A stretch of 64,000 bases of DNA from the NCBI RefSeq assembly GCF_009674535.1, contig NZ_WKJK01000019.1, forward strand, positions 80,822 to 144,821, given 5' to 3'. Below the pieces are notes generated by a model. The model did no database searches and was not told the origin of the DNA. It was given only the letters and a program-made list of their open reading frames with translations. The stretch comes from Duganella guangzhouensis. Its GTDB lineage: Bacteria > Pseudomonadota > Gammaproteobacteria > Burkholderiales > Burkholderiaceae_D. Both the position numbers and the translations under genes were made by a program. Positions 36,716-45,615 of the stretch are shown here, one piece after another; position 1 is the stretch's first letter, and each line of letters begins with the position of its first letter.

Positions 36716-37441
36716 ATGACGGCGGCGCGCGCATGGATCGTAGGACTGTGGGCGATTAGCCTGGCCTGGCCGGTGGCCGCCGCCAACTTGCAGATTTCAC
36801 CGGTGATGATCAATTTGCGCGCCGGCCAGGGCGCCACCGGCATCACCATGCAAAACATGGGCGAGGCCACCGTGTATGGCCAGGTCCGGGTCTACTTGTG
36901 GGAACAAAAGGATGGTGACGATGTGTTGACGCCCACCCAGGACGTGGTGGCCAGTCCCCCCATCATCCAGATCGAACCGAAAAACAGCCAGATGATCCGG
37001 CTGGTCCGGCGCAGTCAGCAATTGCCAGCCGGCGAGCTGTATTACCGCATCCTGATCGATGAAATTCCCAAGGACGACAGCGGGCCGGCCAGCGGCGTCG
37101 ACATCCGCCTGCGCTATTCGGTGCCGATGTTTGTGCTGCCGGCCGACGAGCGCGCCGCGCCGGCGCTGGCCTGGGCGGTGTACAAAAAAGATGATCATTG
37201 GATGTTGCGAGTCCGCAACAGCGGCACCCAGCGCGCACAGATCGGCGCCCTGGTTCTGAGCAATGCCGCCGGCAAGCAGTTCGATATTGCGCCCGGCTTG
37301 TTTGGTTATGTGCTGGCGGGAAATGTGCGCGAATGGCGCCTGCCCACGCCTGGCGAAGCCGATCTGAGCGGGACACTGGGCGTCAAGGCCAATATCAACG
37401 CCCGTCCCGTGAGCGCCAGCACCGTGGCCAGGGTGGAATAA
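36716..37441 (+). CDS. Periplasmic fimbrial chaperone (chaperone-usher pathway)
   Basis: A 241-residue PapD-like chaperone. After a signal peptide ending ...PVAA comes ANLQISPVMINLRAGQGATGITMQN, the N-terminal strand of the first Ig-like domain, then the alternating hydrophobic G1-type strand region (QMIRLVRRSQ) and IRLRYSVPMFVLP. It would fold pilin subunits and hand them to the usher. The operon carries spore-coat-U-type pilins, which indicates the archaic Csu-like branch. A GGACGGAGG ribosome site precedes the ATG. The usher gene starts 7 bases downstream. Confidence 0.9.
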   Translation: MTAARAWIVGLWAISLAWPVAAANLQISPVMINLRAGQGATGITMQNMGEATVYGQVRVYLWEQKDGDDVLTPTQDVVASPPIIQIEPKNSQMIRLVRRSQQLPAGELYYRILIDEIPKDDSGPASGVDIRLRYSVPMFVLPADERAAPALAWAVYKKDDHWMLRVRNSGTQRAQIGALVLSNAAGKQFDIAPGLFGYVLAGNVREWRLPTPGEADLSGTLGVKANINARPVSASTVARVE

Positions 37442-37447
37442 GCCGGG

Positions 37448-39766
37448 ATGCGGCGCCGCTTCGCGTGGTGGTGGCTACTGGCCTGTTGGGTGGTGGGCTG
37501 TGCGCTGGCGCAAACCCCGGTGGCGCCACCACCGCCGGATGAAGAGCTTTTTCTGGAGGTAACCTTGAACGGCGAAGCGACCGGCCTGATCCTGCGATTC
37601 ACCCGTGGCAAGCCCACGGGGCTGCGCAGTAGCGTGCAGAATTTGCGCGACCTGGAGCTGGACCCCAAGCTGTTCGGCGTCGACGGCCAGGACGAGTTCG
37701 ACCTCGACCAGGCCAAAGGTCTGAGCTATACCTATGACGCGGCGCGCCAGGCGATTACGCTGCGCGTGGCCGACCATCTGCGGGCGCCGATCCAGGTGTC
37801 GGCGCGCACCAGCCGCCGCGCCGGCCCGGCCAGCGTGACGCCGGGCGCGCTGCTGAATTACGACATCTACACCCGGCTCGGACAGCAACGTTCCAGCTCC
37901 ATCAGCAACGAGCTGCGCTATTTCAACGCCAGCGGCGTGCTCAGCAGCACGGGGGTGTTCAACTACAGCAGCGAGCGGCGCGAGTTCATTCGCTACGACA
38001 CGGCCTGGGTGCACGCCGATCCGGACACGCTGGAAACCTGGCAGGCCGGCGATCTGATCTCGTCCTCGCTCACCTGGTCGCGCTCGCTGCGCATGGGCGG
38101 CCTGCAGTGGCGCCGCAGCTTCGACCTGCGGCCGGATCTGCTGACCTTCCCGGCCGCCGCGCTGGGCGGCTCGGCGGTGGTGCCGAGCGCGGTCAGCCTG
38201 TACATCGACGGCGTGCGCCAGGTCGACACGGCGGTGCCATCCGGCCCGTTCGTCATCAACCAGGTGTCCGGCATCAACGGCGCCGGCCAGGCCACGCTGG
38301 TGACGCGCGACGCCAGCGGGCGCGCGGTCAGCACCACCATGCCGCTGTATGTCGACACCCGCATGCTGGCGGCCGGCCTCAATGATTACTCGGTCGAGCT
38401 GGGCGTGCTGCGGCGGCGCTACACCCTGGCCTCGTTCGACTATAGCCGCTCGCCGGCGCTCAGCGGCTCGCTGCGGCGCGGCGTCAGCGACGATCTGACG
38501 CTGGAAGCGCACGGCGAGGCCGGGCGCGCCACGCTGAACGGCGGCGCCGGCCTGCTGTGGCGGCTGGGCCAGGCGGGTGTGGTCAGCGGTTCGCTGGCCG
38601 GCAGCCGCAGTGGCGAGGGCAACGGCGGCGGTAGCGGTGGCCAGGCCACGCTGGGCTATCAGTATCTGAGTTCGCGCTACAGCCTGGACCTGCAATCGCA
38701 GCGCGCCTCGCTGCGCTATGCCGACCTGGGCACGGCGGAAGGGGCGCCGGTGGTGCGCGCGACCGACCGCATCAATCTGAGCCTGTCGCTGTTCCGCGGC
38801 CAAGGGCTGGGCCTGAGCCTGGTCAGCGTGCGCACGCCGCTGACGCCGCCGGCCAAGGTGGCGGCGCTGACTTTGTCGTCGACGCTGGGCATGGGTTTGT
38901 ATCTGAGCGTCAGCGCGTTCCGCGATCTGCGCGACCAACAGGCGCGCGGCGTGTTCTTCAGCTTGAGCGGCAGCTTTGGCGACCGCATCTCCGCCAATGC
39001 CAGCCGCAGCCGCCAGAACGGCGTGCAGAGCCACAGCATGACGCTGGCCCGCACCGCCGATTATGGTGGCGGCTTCGGCTGGGCCTTGCAATCGGTGCAG
39101 ACCAACGGCACGCCGCTGCGCCAGGGCCAGGTCACCTATCTCGGCAACTATGGCCAGCTCACCGGCTACACCCAGCAGACCGGCGGCACCAGCACCTCGT
39201 CGCTGGATCTCAGCGGCGCGCTGGTGCTGATGGATGGCGGCGTGCACGCGGCGCGCCAGGTCGGGGCCGGCTTCGCGCTGGTGTCCACCGACGGCGTTGG
39301 CGGGGTGCCGGTGCTGCAGGAAAACCTGGCGATCGGCCGCACCAGCGGCAGCGGTTATCTGCTGGTGCCGAACCTGAACCCCTATTTGCAAAACCAGGTC
39401 AGCATCGACGTCAGCGCGCTGCCGCTGGACGCGCGCGTGCTGCGCACCGGCCAGAGCGTGGTGCCGGCGCGGCTGTCGGGCTTGCTGGTCAAATTCCCGG
39501 TCGAGACTTATGCGGCCGCCAGCGTGATCCTGCATGGCGCCGACGACAAACCGCTGGCGGCCGGCACCGCCGTGCAGCACGTGGAAAGCGGCGACAGCAC
39601 GGTGGTCGGCTACGACGGCGTGGTATTTGTCGACCATCTGCAGCCGCGCAATCATCTGAAACTGACGGTGGATGGCAAGCCCTGCATGGTCGAATTCGCT
39701 TACGCGGCGGTCAAGGGCCAGCCGATGCCGACGCTGGGGCCGTTCCGCTGCGAAGGGGTGCAATGA
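37448..39766 (+). CDS. Outer-membrane fimbrial usher
   Basis: A 772-residue usher with a signal peptide (FAWWWLLACWVVGCALA). It has the N-terminal periplasmic domain, a 24-strand-type beta-barrel region (LSYTYDAARQ; SSERREFIRYDTAW), the plug region (VVPSAVSLYIDGVRQ; GPFVINQVSGINGAGQATLV) and the C-terminal domains ending KGQPMPTLGPFRCEG. Length is short of classical ushers (about 850) but normal for Csu-type CsuD ushers. It overlaps the next gene by 4 bases in an ATGA arrangement. Confidence 0.92.
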   Translation: MRRRFAWWWLLACWVVGCALAQTPVAPPPPDEELFLEVTLNGEATGLILRFTRGKPTGLRSSVQNLRDLELDPKLFGVDGQDEFDLDQAKGLSYTYDAARQAITLRVADHLRAPIQVSARTSRRAGPASVTPGALLNYDIYTRLGQQRSSSISNELRYFNASGVLSSTGVFNYSSERREFIRYDTAWVHADPDTLETWQAGDLISSSLTWSRSLRMGGLQWRRSFDLRPDLLTFPAAALGGSAVVPSAVSLYIDGVRQVDTAVPSGPFVINQVSGINGAGQATLVTRDASGRAVSTTMPLYVDTRMLAAGLNDYSVELGVLRRRYTLASFDYSRSPALSGSLRRGVSDDLTLEAHGEAGRATLNGGAGLLWRLGQAGVVSGSLAGSRSGEGNGGGSGGQATLGYQYLSSRYSLDLQSQRASLRYADLGTAEGAPVVRATDRINLSLSLFRGQGLGLSLVSVRTPLTPPAKVAALTLSSTLGMGLYLSVSAFRDLRDQQARGVFFSLSGSFGDRISANASRSRQNGVQSHSMTLARTADYGGGFGWALQSVQTNGTPLRQGQVTYLGNYGQLTGYTQQTGGTSTSSLDLSGALVLMDGGVHAARQVGAGFALVSTDGVGGVPVLQENLAIGRTSGSGYLLVPNLNPYLQNQVSIDVSALPLDARVLRTGQSVVPARLSGLLVKFPVETYAAASVILHGADDKPLAAGTAVQHVESGDSTVVGYDGVVFVDHLQPRNHLKLTVDGKPCMVEFAYAAVKGQPMPTLGPFRCEGVQ

Positions 39767-40776
39767 TGGCGCGGCGCTGGCTCCTGCTGCTGGGCGTGTT
39801 GCTGGCGCTGCTGAGCGGGCCGGCGCGCGCCGACAACTGCACCATCGCCAGCAGCGATTTTGCCTTCGCCAGCGTCAGTTCGATTTCCAGCAGCGATGTG
39901 TATGCGTCAAGAACCTTTGTGGTGACCTGCAACTGGACCAATTTCCTCGGCAGCCTGCTGACGCCGAACGTGACGGTGTGCCTGACGTTGGGCGGCGGTA
40001 CCAATTCGTCGGCCTCGGATACGGCGACGCGTCAGCTCAGCAACGGCGGTGCGGTGGTGGCCAACTACAACATTTATACCGACGCCAGTTATTCCGCCGC
40101 CAAGGTGTGGGGCGGCTGGGCCGGCACCAATACCGCATCGCAAGGGATTGCGTTCCAGCTAGTGAAGAGCGGTGGCGTCGGTTCGCTGACGCAGAACGTG
40201 CCGCTGTATGCGCGGCTGTCGGCGGACGCCACGTTGGCGGCGAATGCGGTGGGAGTTGACAATGCGGCGGTGACGTCGAACTTCGGCGCCGGCAGCGCCC
40301 TGATGCAGTACCAGTTCTCGCTGACCGGTGTGCTGGGGTGTTTGATCCCGACCGGCTCGGTCGCGATTCCGTTCCAGGTGAGCTCGACGGTGATCAACGA
40401 TTGCAACATCAGCATCGGTAATCTGGCGTTCCCGGATAGCGGCATGCTGAGCGGCACGCTGAGCTCGAGTGCCAGCATGAGTCTGCGCTGCAGCAAGAGC
40501 ACTCTTTATCGCCTGCTGCTGTCCAGCGGCGTGAACAGCGCCAACCCGGCGGCGCGGCGCATGAAAAACGTGAATAGTACGGAAACAGTGCTGTACCAGT
40601 TGCTGGATGCGCCTAGCGGCAATGCCTGGGGCGATGGCAACAATGGCACCACGGTGGTGTCGGGGCAGGGGGATGGGACGACGGTAACGAAAGTGGTGTA
40701 CGGCAAGGTGCCGTCGCAGAGCACGCCGTCACCGGGCGATTACAAGGATACGGTGACGGTAACGGTGCAGTTTTGA
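39763..40776 (+). CDS. Spore coat U (SCPU) domain protein, probable CsuE-like tip subunit
   Basis: A 337-residue exported protein with a signal peptide (LLGVLLALLSGPARA) and two SCPU-type domains of about 150 residues each. The first begins NCTIASSDFAF and the second NDCNISIGNLAFPDSG, with Cys pairs for intradomain disulphides. The C-terminal strand DTVTVTVQF is the donor-strand recognition motif. Two-domain SCPU proteins cap archaic pili such as CsuE of Acinetobacter. The expected major pilin gene (CsuA/B-type) is not upstream, so the shaft subunit must be elsewhere or be the short gene at 40780. Confidence 0.85.
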   Translation: MMARRWLLLLGVLLALLSGPARADNCTIASSDFAFASVSSISSSDVYASRTFVVTCNWTNFLGSLLTPNVTVCLTLGGGTNSSASDTATRQLSNGGAVVANYNIYTDASYSAAKVWGGWAGTNTASQGIAFQLVKSGGVGSLTQNVPLYARLSADATLAANAVGVDNAAVTSNFGAGSALMQYQFSLTGVLGCLIPTGSVAIPFQVSSTVINDCNISIGNLAFPDSGMLSGTLSSSASMSLRCSKSTLYRLLLSSGVNSANPAARRMKNVNSTETVLYQLLDAPSGNAWGDGNNGTTVVSGQGDGTTVTKVVYGKVPSQSTPSPGDYKDTVTVTVQF

Positions 40777-40779
40777 GGC

Positions 40780-41094
40780 TTAGAAGGTGACGGTCCAGAC
40801 GCCGGCGCTGTTTTCCTGGCGGATGGCGTTGGCCTGGGGGGCGCTGCTGCTGGTGTTGCTGGCGCTGTCGCCGCGGCTCACCTGGTAAGGGGTGTTCAGC
40901 TGGCAGGCCACGGCTGGCGTGGCCTTGGTGCCGGTGGCATCGGCCTTGGTGGCGCTGGTGCTGTCTTGCACATTGCAGGATTCCTTGACTTCAAAGGTGA
41001 CCTGCATGGAGGCGGTAGCGGTTTTGCCGGCGGCGCTGGCCAGCAGCGGCAGGGTGAGCAACACGACAGTAAGGGTTTTGGTAAAAATGTTCAT
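40780..41094 (-). CDS. Short exported pilin-like protein, opposite strand to the fimbrial operon
   Basis: A 104-residue protein with a signal peptide (MNIFTKTLTVVLLTLPLLASA) and one Cys pair (KESCNVQ and AVACQL), a beta-rich middle and a final VWTVTF strand. The plan resembles a compressed SCPU/pilin subunit, about two thirds of usual length. Start is set at the ATG at 41094; a longer frame to 41127 lacks a signal-first layout. It converges with the tip-subunit gene with 3 bases between stops. A pilin role is inference from position and Cys spacing. Confidence 0.6.
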   Translation of the reverse strand: MNIFTKTLTVVLLTLPLLASAAGKTATASMQVTFEVKESCNVQDSTSATKADATGTKATPAVACQLNTPYQVSRGDSASNTSSSAPQANAIRQENSAGVWTVTF

Positions 41095-41389
41095 TTTTTT
41101 TACACACGTTTTTGGGGTGCGCAGCATTTCAACTCTGGCTACGGAACTTGCGTTTAGCGGTAGCCGGTAATGCTGCGAGACGTTTATCTACAGGAAGAAT
41201 TTTATCCTGAAGGAACAATCTCGCGAATGTTCACATTTTACATGGAAATTGACGTGTGGAAATAGCGTGATTTTTGGAGAGTTTTCAGCACCAATTTTTG
41301 GCCTATTTTGGTGGAATAAAAACAGGCCGGAAAACTAGGTTTTTCATAGAGAAAATTTGCAGAAACGCAGGGAAAAAAAGGAGACTAAA

Positions 41390-41494
41390 TTGAAGGTAGA
41401 AAATACACACATTGTCACACGAGTTCCGTCAGCTAAGAAAGTCACACTTTCTTGCATCAAACATGCAAGTCACCCATCCGACGTGAAGGAGTAG
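41390..41494 (+). other. Possible leader reading frame before the HxlR gene
   Basis: A TTG at 41390 preceded at 6 bases by AAAAAAAGGAG opens a 34-codon frame (MKVENTHIVTRVPSAKK...) whose TAG ends 3 bases before the hxlR start. The ribosome site is strong but the start codon is weak and the peptide matches nothing known. It may be chance. Confidence 0.25.
41451..41469. promoter_or_regulatory. Inverted repeat, candidate HxlR operator
   Basis: CTTGCAT-CAAAC-ATGCAAG, 7-bp perfect arms, 28 bases before the HxlR-family gene. HxlR-family repressors bind dyads near their promoters, so an autoregulatory operator is plausible. Confidence 0.45.
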
Positions 41495-41497
41495 AAG

Positions 41498-41995
41498 ATG
41501 AAACATACCGACTTTGGCAGCATGCCGTGCCCGATCGCTCGCAGCCTGGGAAAAGTGGGCGAGTGGTGGAGCATCCTGATCCTGCGCGACGCCTTCTACG
41601 GGCTGACCCGCTTCGATGAATTCGAGAAGAGCCTGAAAATCGCCCCCAACATGCTGACCCGGCGCCTGGCCGGGCTGGTCGAAGGCGGCCTGATGGAGCG
41701 CCGCCAGTACAGTGCCCGGCCACCACGCTATGAATATGTGCTGACCAAGGCCGGCCGCGATTTCAAACCGGTGCTGCTGGCCTTTGTGGCCTGGGGCAAT
41801 GATCACCTGGCGCCGGAAGGGGCCAGCCTGCTGGTGGTCAGCCGCGAGACCGGCAAGCCGGCCGACCAGGTGCTGGTGGACGCCAACAGCGGCCTGGCCA
41901 TCAATGACGAGGACTATATGTTCGCGCCTGGCCCCGCCGCCACCGAGGGAATGCGTTCGCGCTTGATCCAGATCAACCAGCAGGACCGCGCCTGA
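41498..41995 (+). CDS. HxlR family winged-helix transcriptional regulator
   Basis: A 165-residue regulator. The N-terminal winged helix has the family pattern CPIARSLGKVGEWWSILILRDAFYG with the conserved Cys 11, then RFDEFEKSLKIAPNMLTRRLAGLVEGGLM and the wing YEYVLTKAGRD. HxlR/YodB-type regulators often sense electrophiles or oxidants through that Cys. GAAGGAG precedes the ATG. The usual divergent target gene (reductase, transporter) is missing; the divergent neighbour is the short pilin-like gene. A terminator follows. Confidence 0.9.
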   Translation: MKHTDFGSMPCPIARSLGKVGEWWSILILRDAFYGLTRFDEFEKSLKIAPNMLTRRLAGLVEGGLMERRQYSARPPRYEYVLTKAGRDFKPVLLAFVAWGNDHLAPEGASLLVVSRETGKPADQVLVDANSGLAINDEDYMFAPGPAATEGMRSRLIQINQQDRA

Positions 41996-42025
41996 CGCGC
42001 ACCGTCGGGATGGCGTGCGACCAAG

Positions 42026-42049
42026 CCGGCCCTCGTGGCCGGTTTTTTT
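42026..42049 (+). terminator. Rho-independent terminator after the HxlR gene
   Basis: Perfect 6-bp stem CCGGCC (42026-42031) / GGCCGG (42037-42042) with a 5-base loop, followed by seven T. Confidence 0.88.
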
Positions 42050-42203
42050 GTGCAACGTTTCCCCCCTGTTAAGCGGAAATAGTGATGCTTCCACCAAGGT
42101 TATTTCCTTATGGCACTAAAATTGTTTGGCCATCGTCAAACTGTGGAATAATGCGGTAACAGCGCAACGGCGCGCTGCGGCAACACAGTAGAAGGATGGT
42201 CAT

Positions 42204-45050
42204 TTGGTGGACATGTATGCGCTCGACGACGAGCTGGCGCAATGGGATGCGGCATTGCCGGAAGTGCAAGGCCCGGAGCGGCTGAAGCTGCTGTTGCCGC
42301 TTGCCTGGCATTTGCGCCAGCGCGATCCGGCGCGGGCACAGCGGCTGTGCGCGGAGATCGCGCCGCTGCTGGAACTGTTGCCCGCTGACGCCGCCGCCGT
42401 GCAGCGCGCCCGGCTGCTGCTGGTCGCCGCCGAGCCGGAATGGCTGCGAGGCGAACTCGACACCGCCCGCTACCATGCCGAACAGGCGCTGCAGCTGTGC
42501 GCCGGCGCCGCCGCCAGCCTGCCCGCCGAAGCCGCGCGCTGCCGCGCCGACGCCTGCTGGATCATGGCCTGGGTTTCCAACGACCGCGGCGACATCGCCA
42601 ACGGCGACCGTTGGCTGCGCGAAGCCGCCGCCGCCGCGCGCCTCGCGGCAGATCCGGTGCGCATCGACGTGATCGATGCCGCCTCCGGCATCTGCGACGC
42701 GTTTGGCGACTGGCAGGCCGCGCAGCAGCGCTGGGCCGGCCGCTTCAGCACCGATCTGGACGGCGTGGCACCGATCGCCGCCGGCTGGATCAGCGATTTC
42801 TTCGGCACCTGCGCGTTCCAGCGCAGCGAATACGGGCGCGCCATCGGCCACCTGATGCTGAGTTTTGAAACCGCGCTGGCCACCGGCCAGATCCGCCGCG
42901 CCATCATCGTCGCCACCAATATTGGCAATGGCTTCACCAGCCTGAATGCGCACGAATCGGCGCTGGAGTGGATGCAGCGCGGGCTGGATCTGGCGCGTCC
43001 CACCGGCTGGCCGCTGAGCATCGGCATGTGCTTGATGCAGACCGCCGAAACGCTGCGTCAGCTGGGCCAGCGCGAGGCCGCGCAAAGCCTGCTGCGCGAG
43101 GCATTGACCACGCTGGCGGCGTTGTCCGGATCGCGCGCCTACGCGGTGGCGCTGGAGTACCAGGGCGACCTGGCGCTGGACCTGGGCAATCACGTGGCGG
43201 CGCTGGAGAGCTTCACCCGCCTGGCGGCGCGCGGCGACGCCTTGTGCCAGAACGATTTCCAGAGCAGCGCGCGGCGCGGCCAGGCGCATGCGCTGTCGCA
43301 CCTGGCGCGGCCCGAGGATGCGCTGGCGGCGGCCCAGGCGGCGCTGGCGCTGGCGCGCGACCATGGCGACGCCTCGGCGCAGATCGCGGCGCTGAACGTG
43401 CTGGCCGATATCCACGCGCGTCACGCGCTGCCAGGCCCCGAGCTGATGGTGGCGCCGAACGCGGTGCTGCACTATCTGCAGCTGGCGCTGGAAATCGCCG
43501 CCACCATTGAAGGCTATACGGTGCCGGGCGCGCTGCTGGACGCGGCGGCGCGCGAATACGCGGCGATCGGCGATTACGAACGCGCCTACACCATCGCGCT
43601 GCGCGCCAACGCCGCGCGCGACCAGACCCACAGCAAGGAAGCCACCAACCGCGCCATCGCGATGCAGGTGCAGTATCAGACCGAACGCGCGCAGACCGAG
43701 GGCGAACACCATCGCCAACTGGCGGCCGCCGAGGCGCAGCGCGCCGAGGTACTGCAGCAGACCAGTGCCACGCTGGAGCACTTGAGCGCGATCGGCCAGG
43801 AGATCACCGCGCAGCTGGATGCGGCGGCGGTGTTCCGCGCGCTGGACCGGCACGTGCACGGCCTGCTGGATGCGACCCACTTTTCGATCTTCCTGCTGCA
43901 GCCGGATGGCGAGACGCTGGCCTGCGCCTTCGGCATCGAGGCCGGCAAGCCGGTGCCGCCGATCAGCGTGCCGCTGTCCTCACCCAGCGCCAATTCGGCG
44001 CGCTGCGTGCGCGAACGGCGCGAGATCCTGATCGAGCTGGATGAAGAGGGCGTGACGCCGCATCTGATCCCCGGCACGCTGCCGACGCTGACGCTATTGT
44101 TTGCGCCGCTGCGCGTGGGCGAGCGGGTACTGGGCGTGATGACGGTACAGTCGCTGCTGGCGCATTCGTATGGCGAGCGCGAACGGCTGATCTTCCGCAC
44201 GCTGTGTGCGTACGGTGCCATCGCGTTGGACAACGCCAGCGCCTACCGTCAGGTGGCGGCGACCCAGGAACAGCTGCTGGAGAAGAACCTGGAGCTGGAG
44301 CAGGCTTACAAGGCGCTGGAGGAGGTCAGTTTGACCGACCAGCTGACCGGTCTGCGCAACCGCCGCTTCTTCCTGCAGAACGTGGACGAGGATGTGGCCA
44401 TGAGCTTGCGCAATTACGAGGCCGGCCAGCACCGCGAGCTGACCGAGTGCGATCTGATGGCGCCCAAGGATCTGGTGTTCTTCATGGTCGATCTGGATCA
44501 CTTCAAGGAAGTCAACGACCGCTATGGCCACGCGGCCGGCGATACCATCCTGGTGCAGATGCAGGAACGCTTGCGCGAAGTGTTCCGCGAGTCGGATTAC
44601 GTGATCCGCTGGGGCGGCGAGGAATTCCTGGTGCTGGCGCGCGCCACCCATCGCGACGAGGCGGCCGGCGTGGCGGAGCGCATGCGGCGCGCGGTGGCCG
44701 AGCGCGATTTCGTGCTGCCGGATGGCGTGCGCTTGTCGAAGACCTGTTCGATCGGGTTCGCCTGCTTCCCGTTCCTGCCGGAGCAACCGCGTCTGCTATC
44801 CTGGTCGCAGGTGGTGGAGCTGGCGGACCAGGGACTGTATATCGCCAAGCGTTCCGGCCGCAATGCGTGGGCCGCGCTGTACAGCACTGCGGCCACGCGG
44901 CCGGAGGGCGTGTTCCCGCGCCTGATGCAGCAGCTGGATCAGGCGGTGGCGGATGGCGAGGTGCGGCTGGTGAGCAATCTGACTGGCACGCTGGTGCTGG
45001 GCGGCGAACGGCGCCGCATCGGTTTGTCCAGCGATCTGGAACTGGGCTGA
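42204..45050 (+). CDS. Diguanylate cyclase with TPR-like and GAF sensor regions
   Basis: A 948-residue cytosolic protein. The first 500 residues are helical repeats of TPR type (ALEYQGDLALDLGNHVAALESF, RGQAHALSHLARPEDALAAAQ). A coiled segment leads to a GAF domain (about 520-690; LDATHFSIFLLQPDGETLACAFG). The GGDEF domain is C-terminal with DQLTGLRNRRFF, DLDHFKEVNDRYGH and RWGGEEF near residue 805, so it should make c-di-GMP. GAAGGA lies 7 bases before the TTG used here; GTG at 42207 is equally possible. An EAL domain is absent. Confidence 0.92.
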   Translation: MVDMYALDDELAQWDAALPEVQGPERLKLLLPLAWHLRQRDPARAQRLCAEIAPLLELLPADAAAVQRARLLLVAAEPEWLRGELDTARYHAEQALQLCAGAAASLPAEAARCRADACWIMAWVSNDRGDIANGDRWLREAAAAARLAADPVRIDVIDAASGICDAFGDWQAAQQRWAGRFSTDLDGVAPIAAGWISDFFGTCAFQRSEYGRAIGHLMLSFETALATGQIRRAIIVATNIGNGFTSLNAHESALEWMQRGLDLARPTGWPLSIGMCLMQTAETLRQLGQREAAQSLLREALTTLAALSGSRAYAVALEYQGDLALDLGNHVAALESFTRLAARGDALCQNDFQSSARRGQAHALSHLARPEDALAAAQAALALARDHGDASAQIAALNVLADIHARHALPGPELMVAPNAVLHYLQLALEIAATIEGYTVPGALLDAAAREYAAIGDYERAYTIALRANAARDQTHSKEATNRAIAMQVQYQTERAQTEGEHHRQLAAAEAQRAEVLQQTSATLEHLSAIGQEITAQLDAAAVFRALDRHVHGLLDATHFSIFLLQPDGETLACAFGIEAGKPVPPISVPLSSPSANSARCVRERREILIELDEEGVTPHLIPGTLPTLTLLFAPLRVGERVLGVMTVQSLLAHSYGERERLIFRTLCAYGAIALDNASAYRQVAATQEQLLEKNLELEQAYKALEEVSLTDQLTGLRNRRFFLQNVDEDVAMSLRNYEAGQHRELTECDLMAPKDLVFFMVDLDHFKEVNDRYGHAAGDTILVQMQERLREVFRESDYVIRWGGEEFLVLARATHRDEAAGVAERMRRAVAERDFVLPDGVRLSKTCSIGFACFPFLPEQPRLLSWSQVVELADQGLYIAKRSGRNAWAALYSTAATRPEGVFPRLMQQLDQAVADGEVRLVSNLTGTLVLGGERRRIGLSSDLELG

Positions 45051-45054
45051 GGGC

Positions 45055-45615
45055 ATGGAAAAGAAGCGCTGTAGCTGGGCCAATCCGGCCAATCCTTTGT
45101 ATCTCGATTATCACGATAACGAGTGGGGCGTGGCTTGCCACGACGAGCGGCGTTTGTTCGAGATGCTGAATCTGGAGGGCGCGCAGGCGGGCCTGAGCTG
45201 GGAAACCATTCTCAATAAGCGCGAGAACTATCGTCTGGCGTTCGATCAGTGGGATGCGAACAAGATCGCGCAGTATGGGCCGGAGAAGGTGGCGGAGTTG
45301 CTGGCCAATGCGGGCATCGTGCGCAATCGCTTGAAGGTGGCGGCTGCGATCACCAATGCGCAGGCGTATCTGCGGCTGCTGGACAGTGGCAGCAGTCTCG
45401 ATAAGCTGTTGTGGTCTTATGTGGGCGGCAAGCCGCTGGCCAGCGGCAAGGGGCCGCGTCCGGCCAAGACGGAATTGTCGGACCGGATTTCCAAGGATCT
45501 GGCCAAGCTGGGATTCAAGTTTGTCGGCTCGACGATTATCTATGCGTACATGCAGGGCATCGGCATGGTGAATGACCATGCGCCGGATTGCTTCTGCAGG
45601 AAGGCGCGCAAGTGA
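45055..45615 (+). CDS. tag: DNA-3-methyladenine glycosylase I
   Basis: A 186-residue base-excision enzyme removing 3-methyladenine. It has the N-terminal RCSWAN Cys, YHDNEWGV with the zinc-binding His, the catalytic region LEGAQAGLSWETIL with the conserved Glu, and NDHAPDCFCR supplying the other zinc ligands. Length is normal. It sits 4 bases after the diguanylate cyclase and overlaps the mnmC-like gene by GTGA, so the three form one transcript. Confidence 0.95.
   Translation: MEKKRCSWANPANPLYLDYHDNEWGVACHDERRLFEMLNLEGAQAGLSWETILNKRENYRLAFDQWDANKIAQYGPEKVAELLANAGIVRNRLKVAAAITNAQAYLRLLDSGSSLDKLLWSYVGGKPLASGKGPRPAKTELSDRISKDLAKLGFKFVGSTIIYAYMQGIGMVNDHAPDCFCRKARK

Larger units (their letters stand above)
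41095..41497. other. 403-base AT-rich intergenic region
   Basis: The longest gene-free stretch here, between divergent genes. It is much richer in A and T than its surroundings. I see an inverted repeat at 41451-41469, a possible 34-codon leader frame at 41390-41494 and several A tracts. No RNA gene, repeat array or riboswitch is recognised. Confidence 0.7.
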
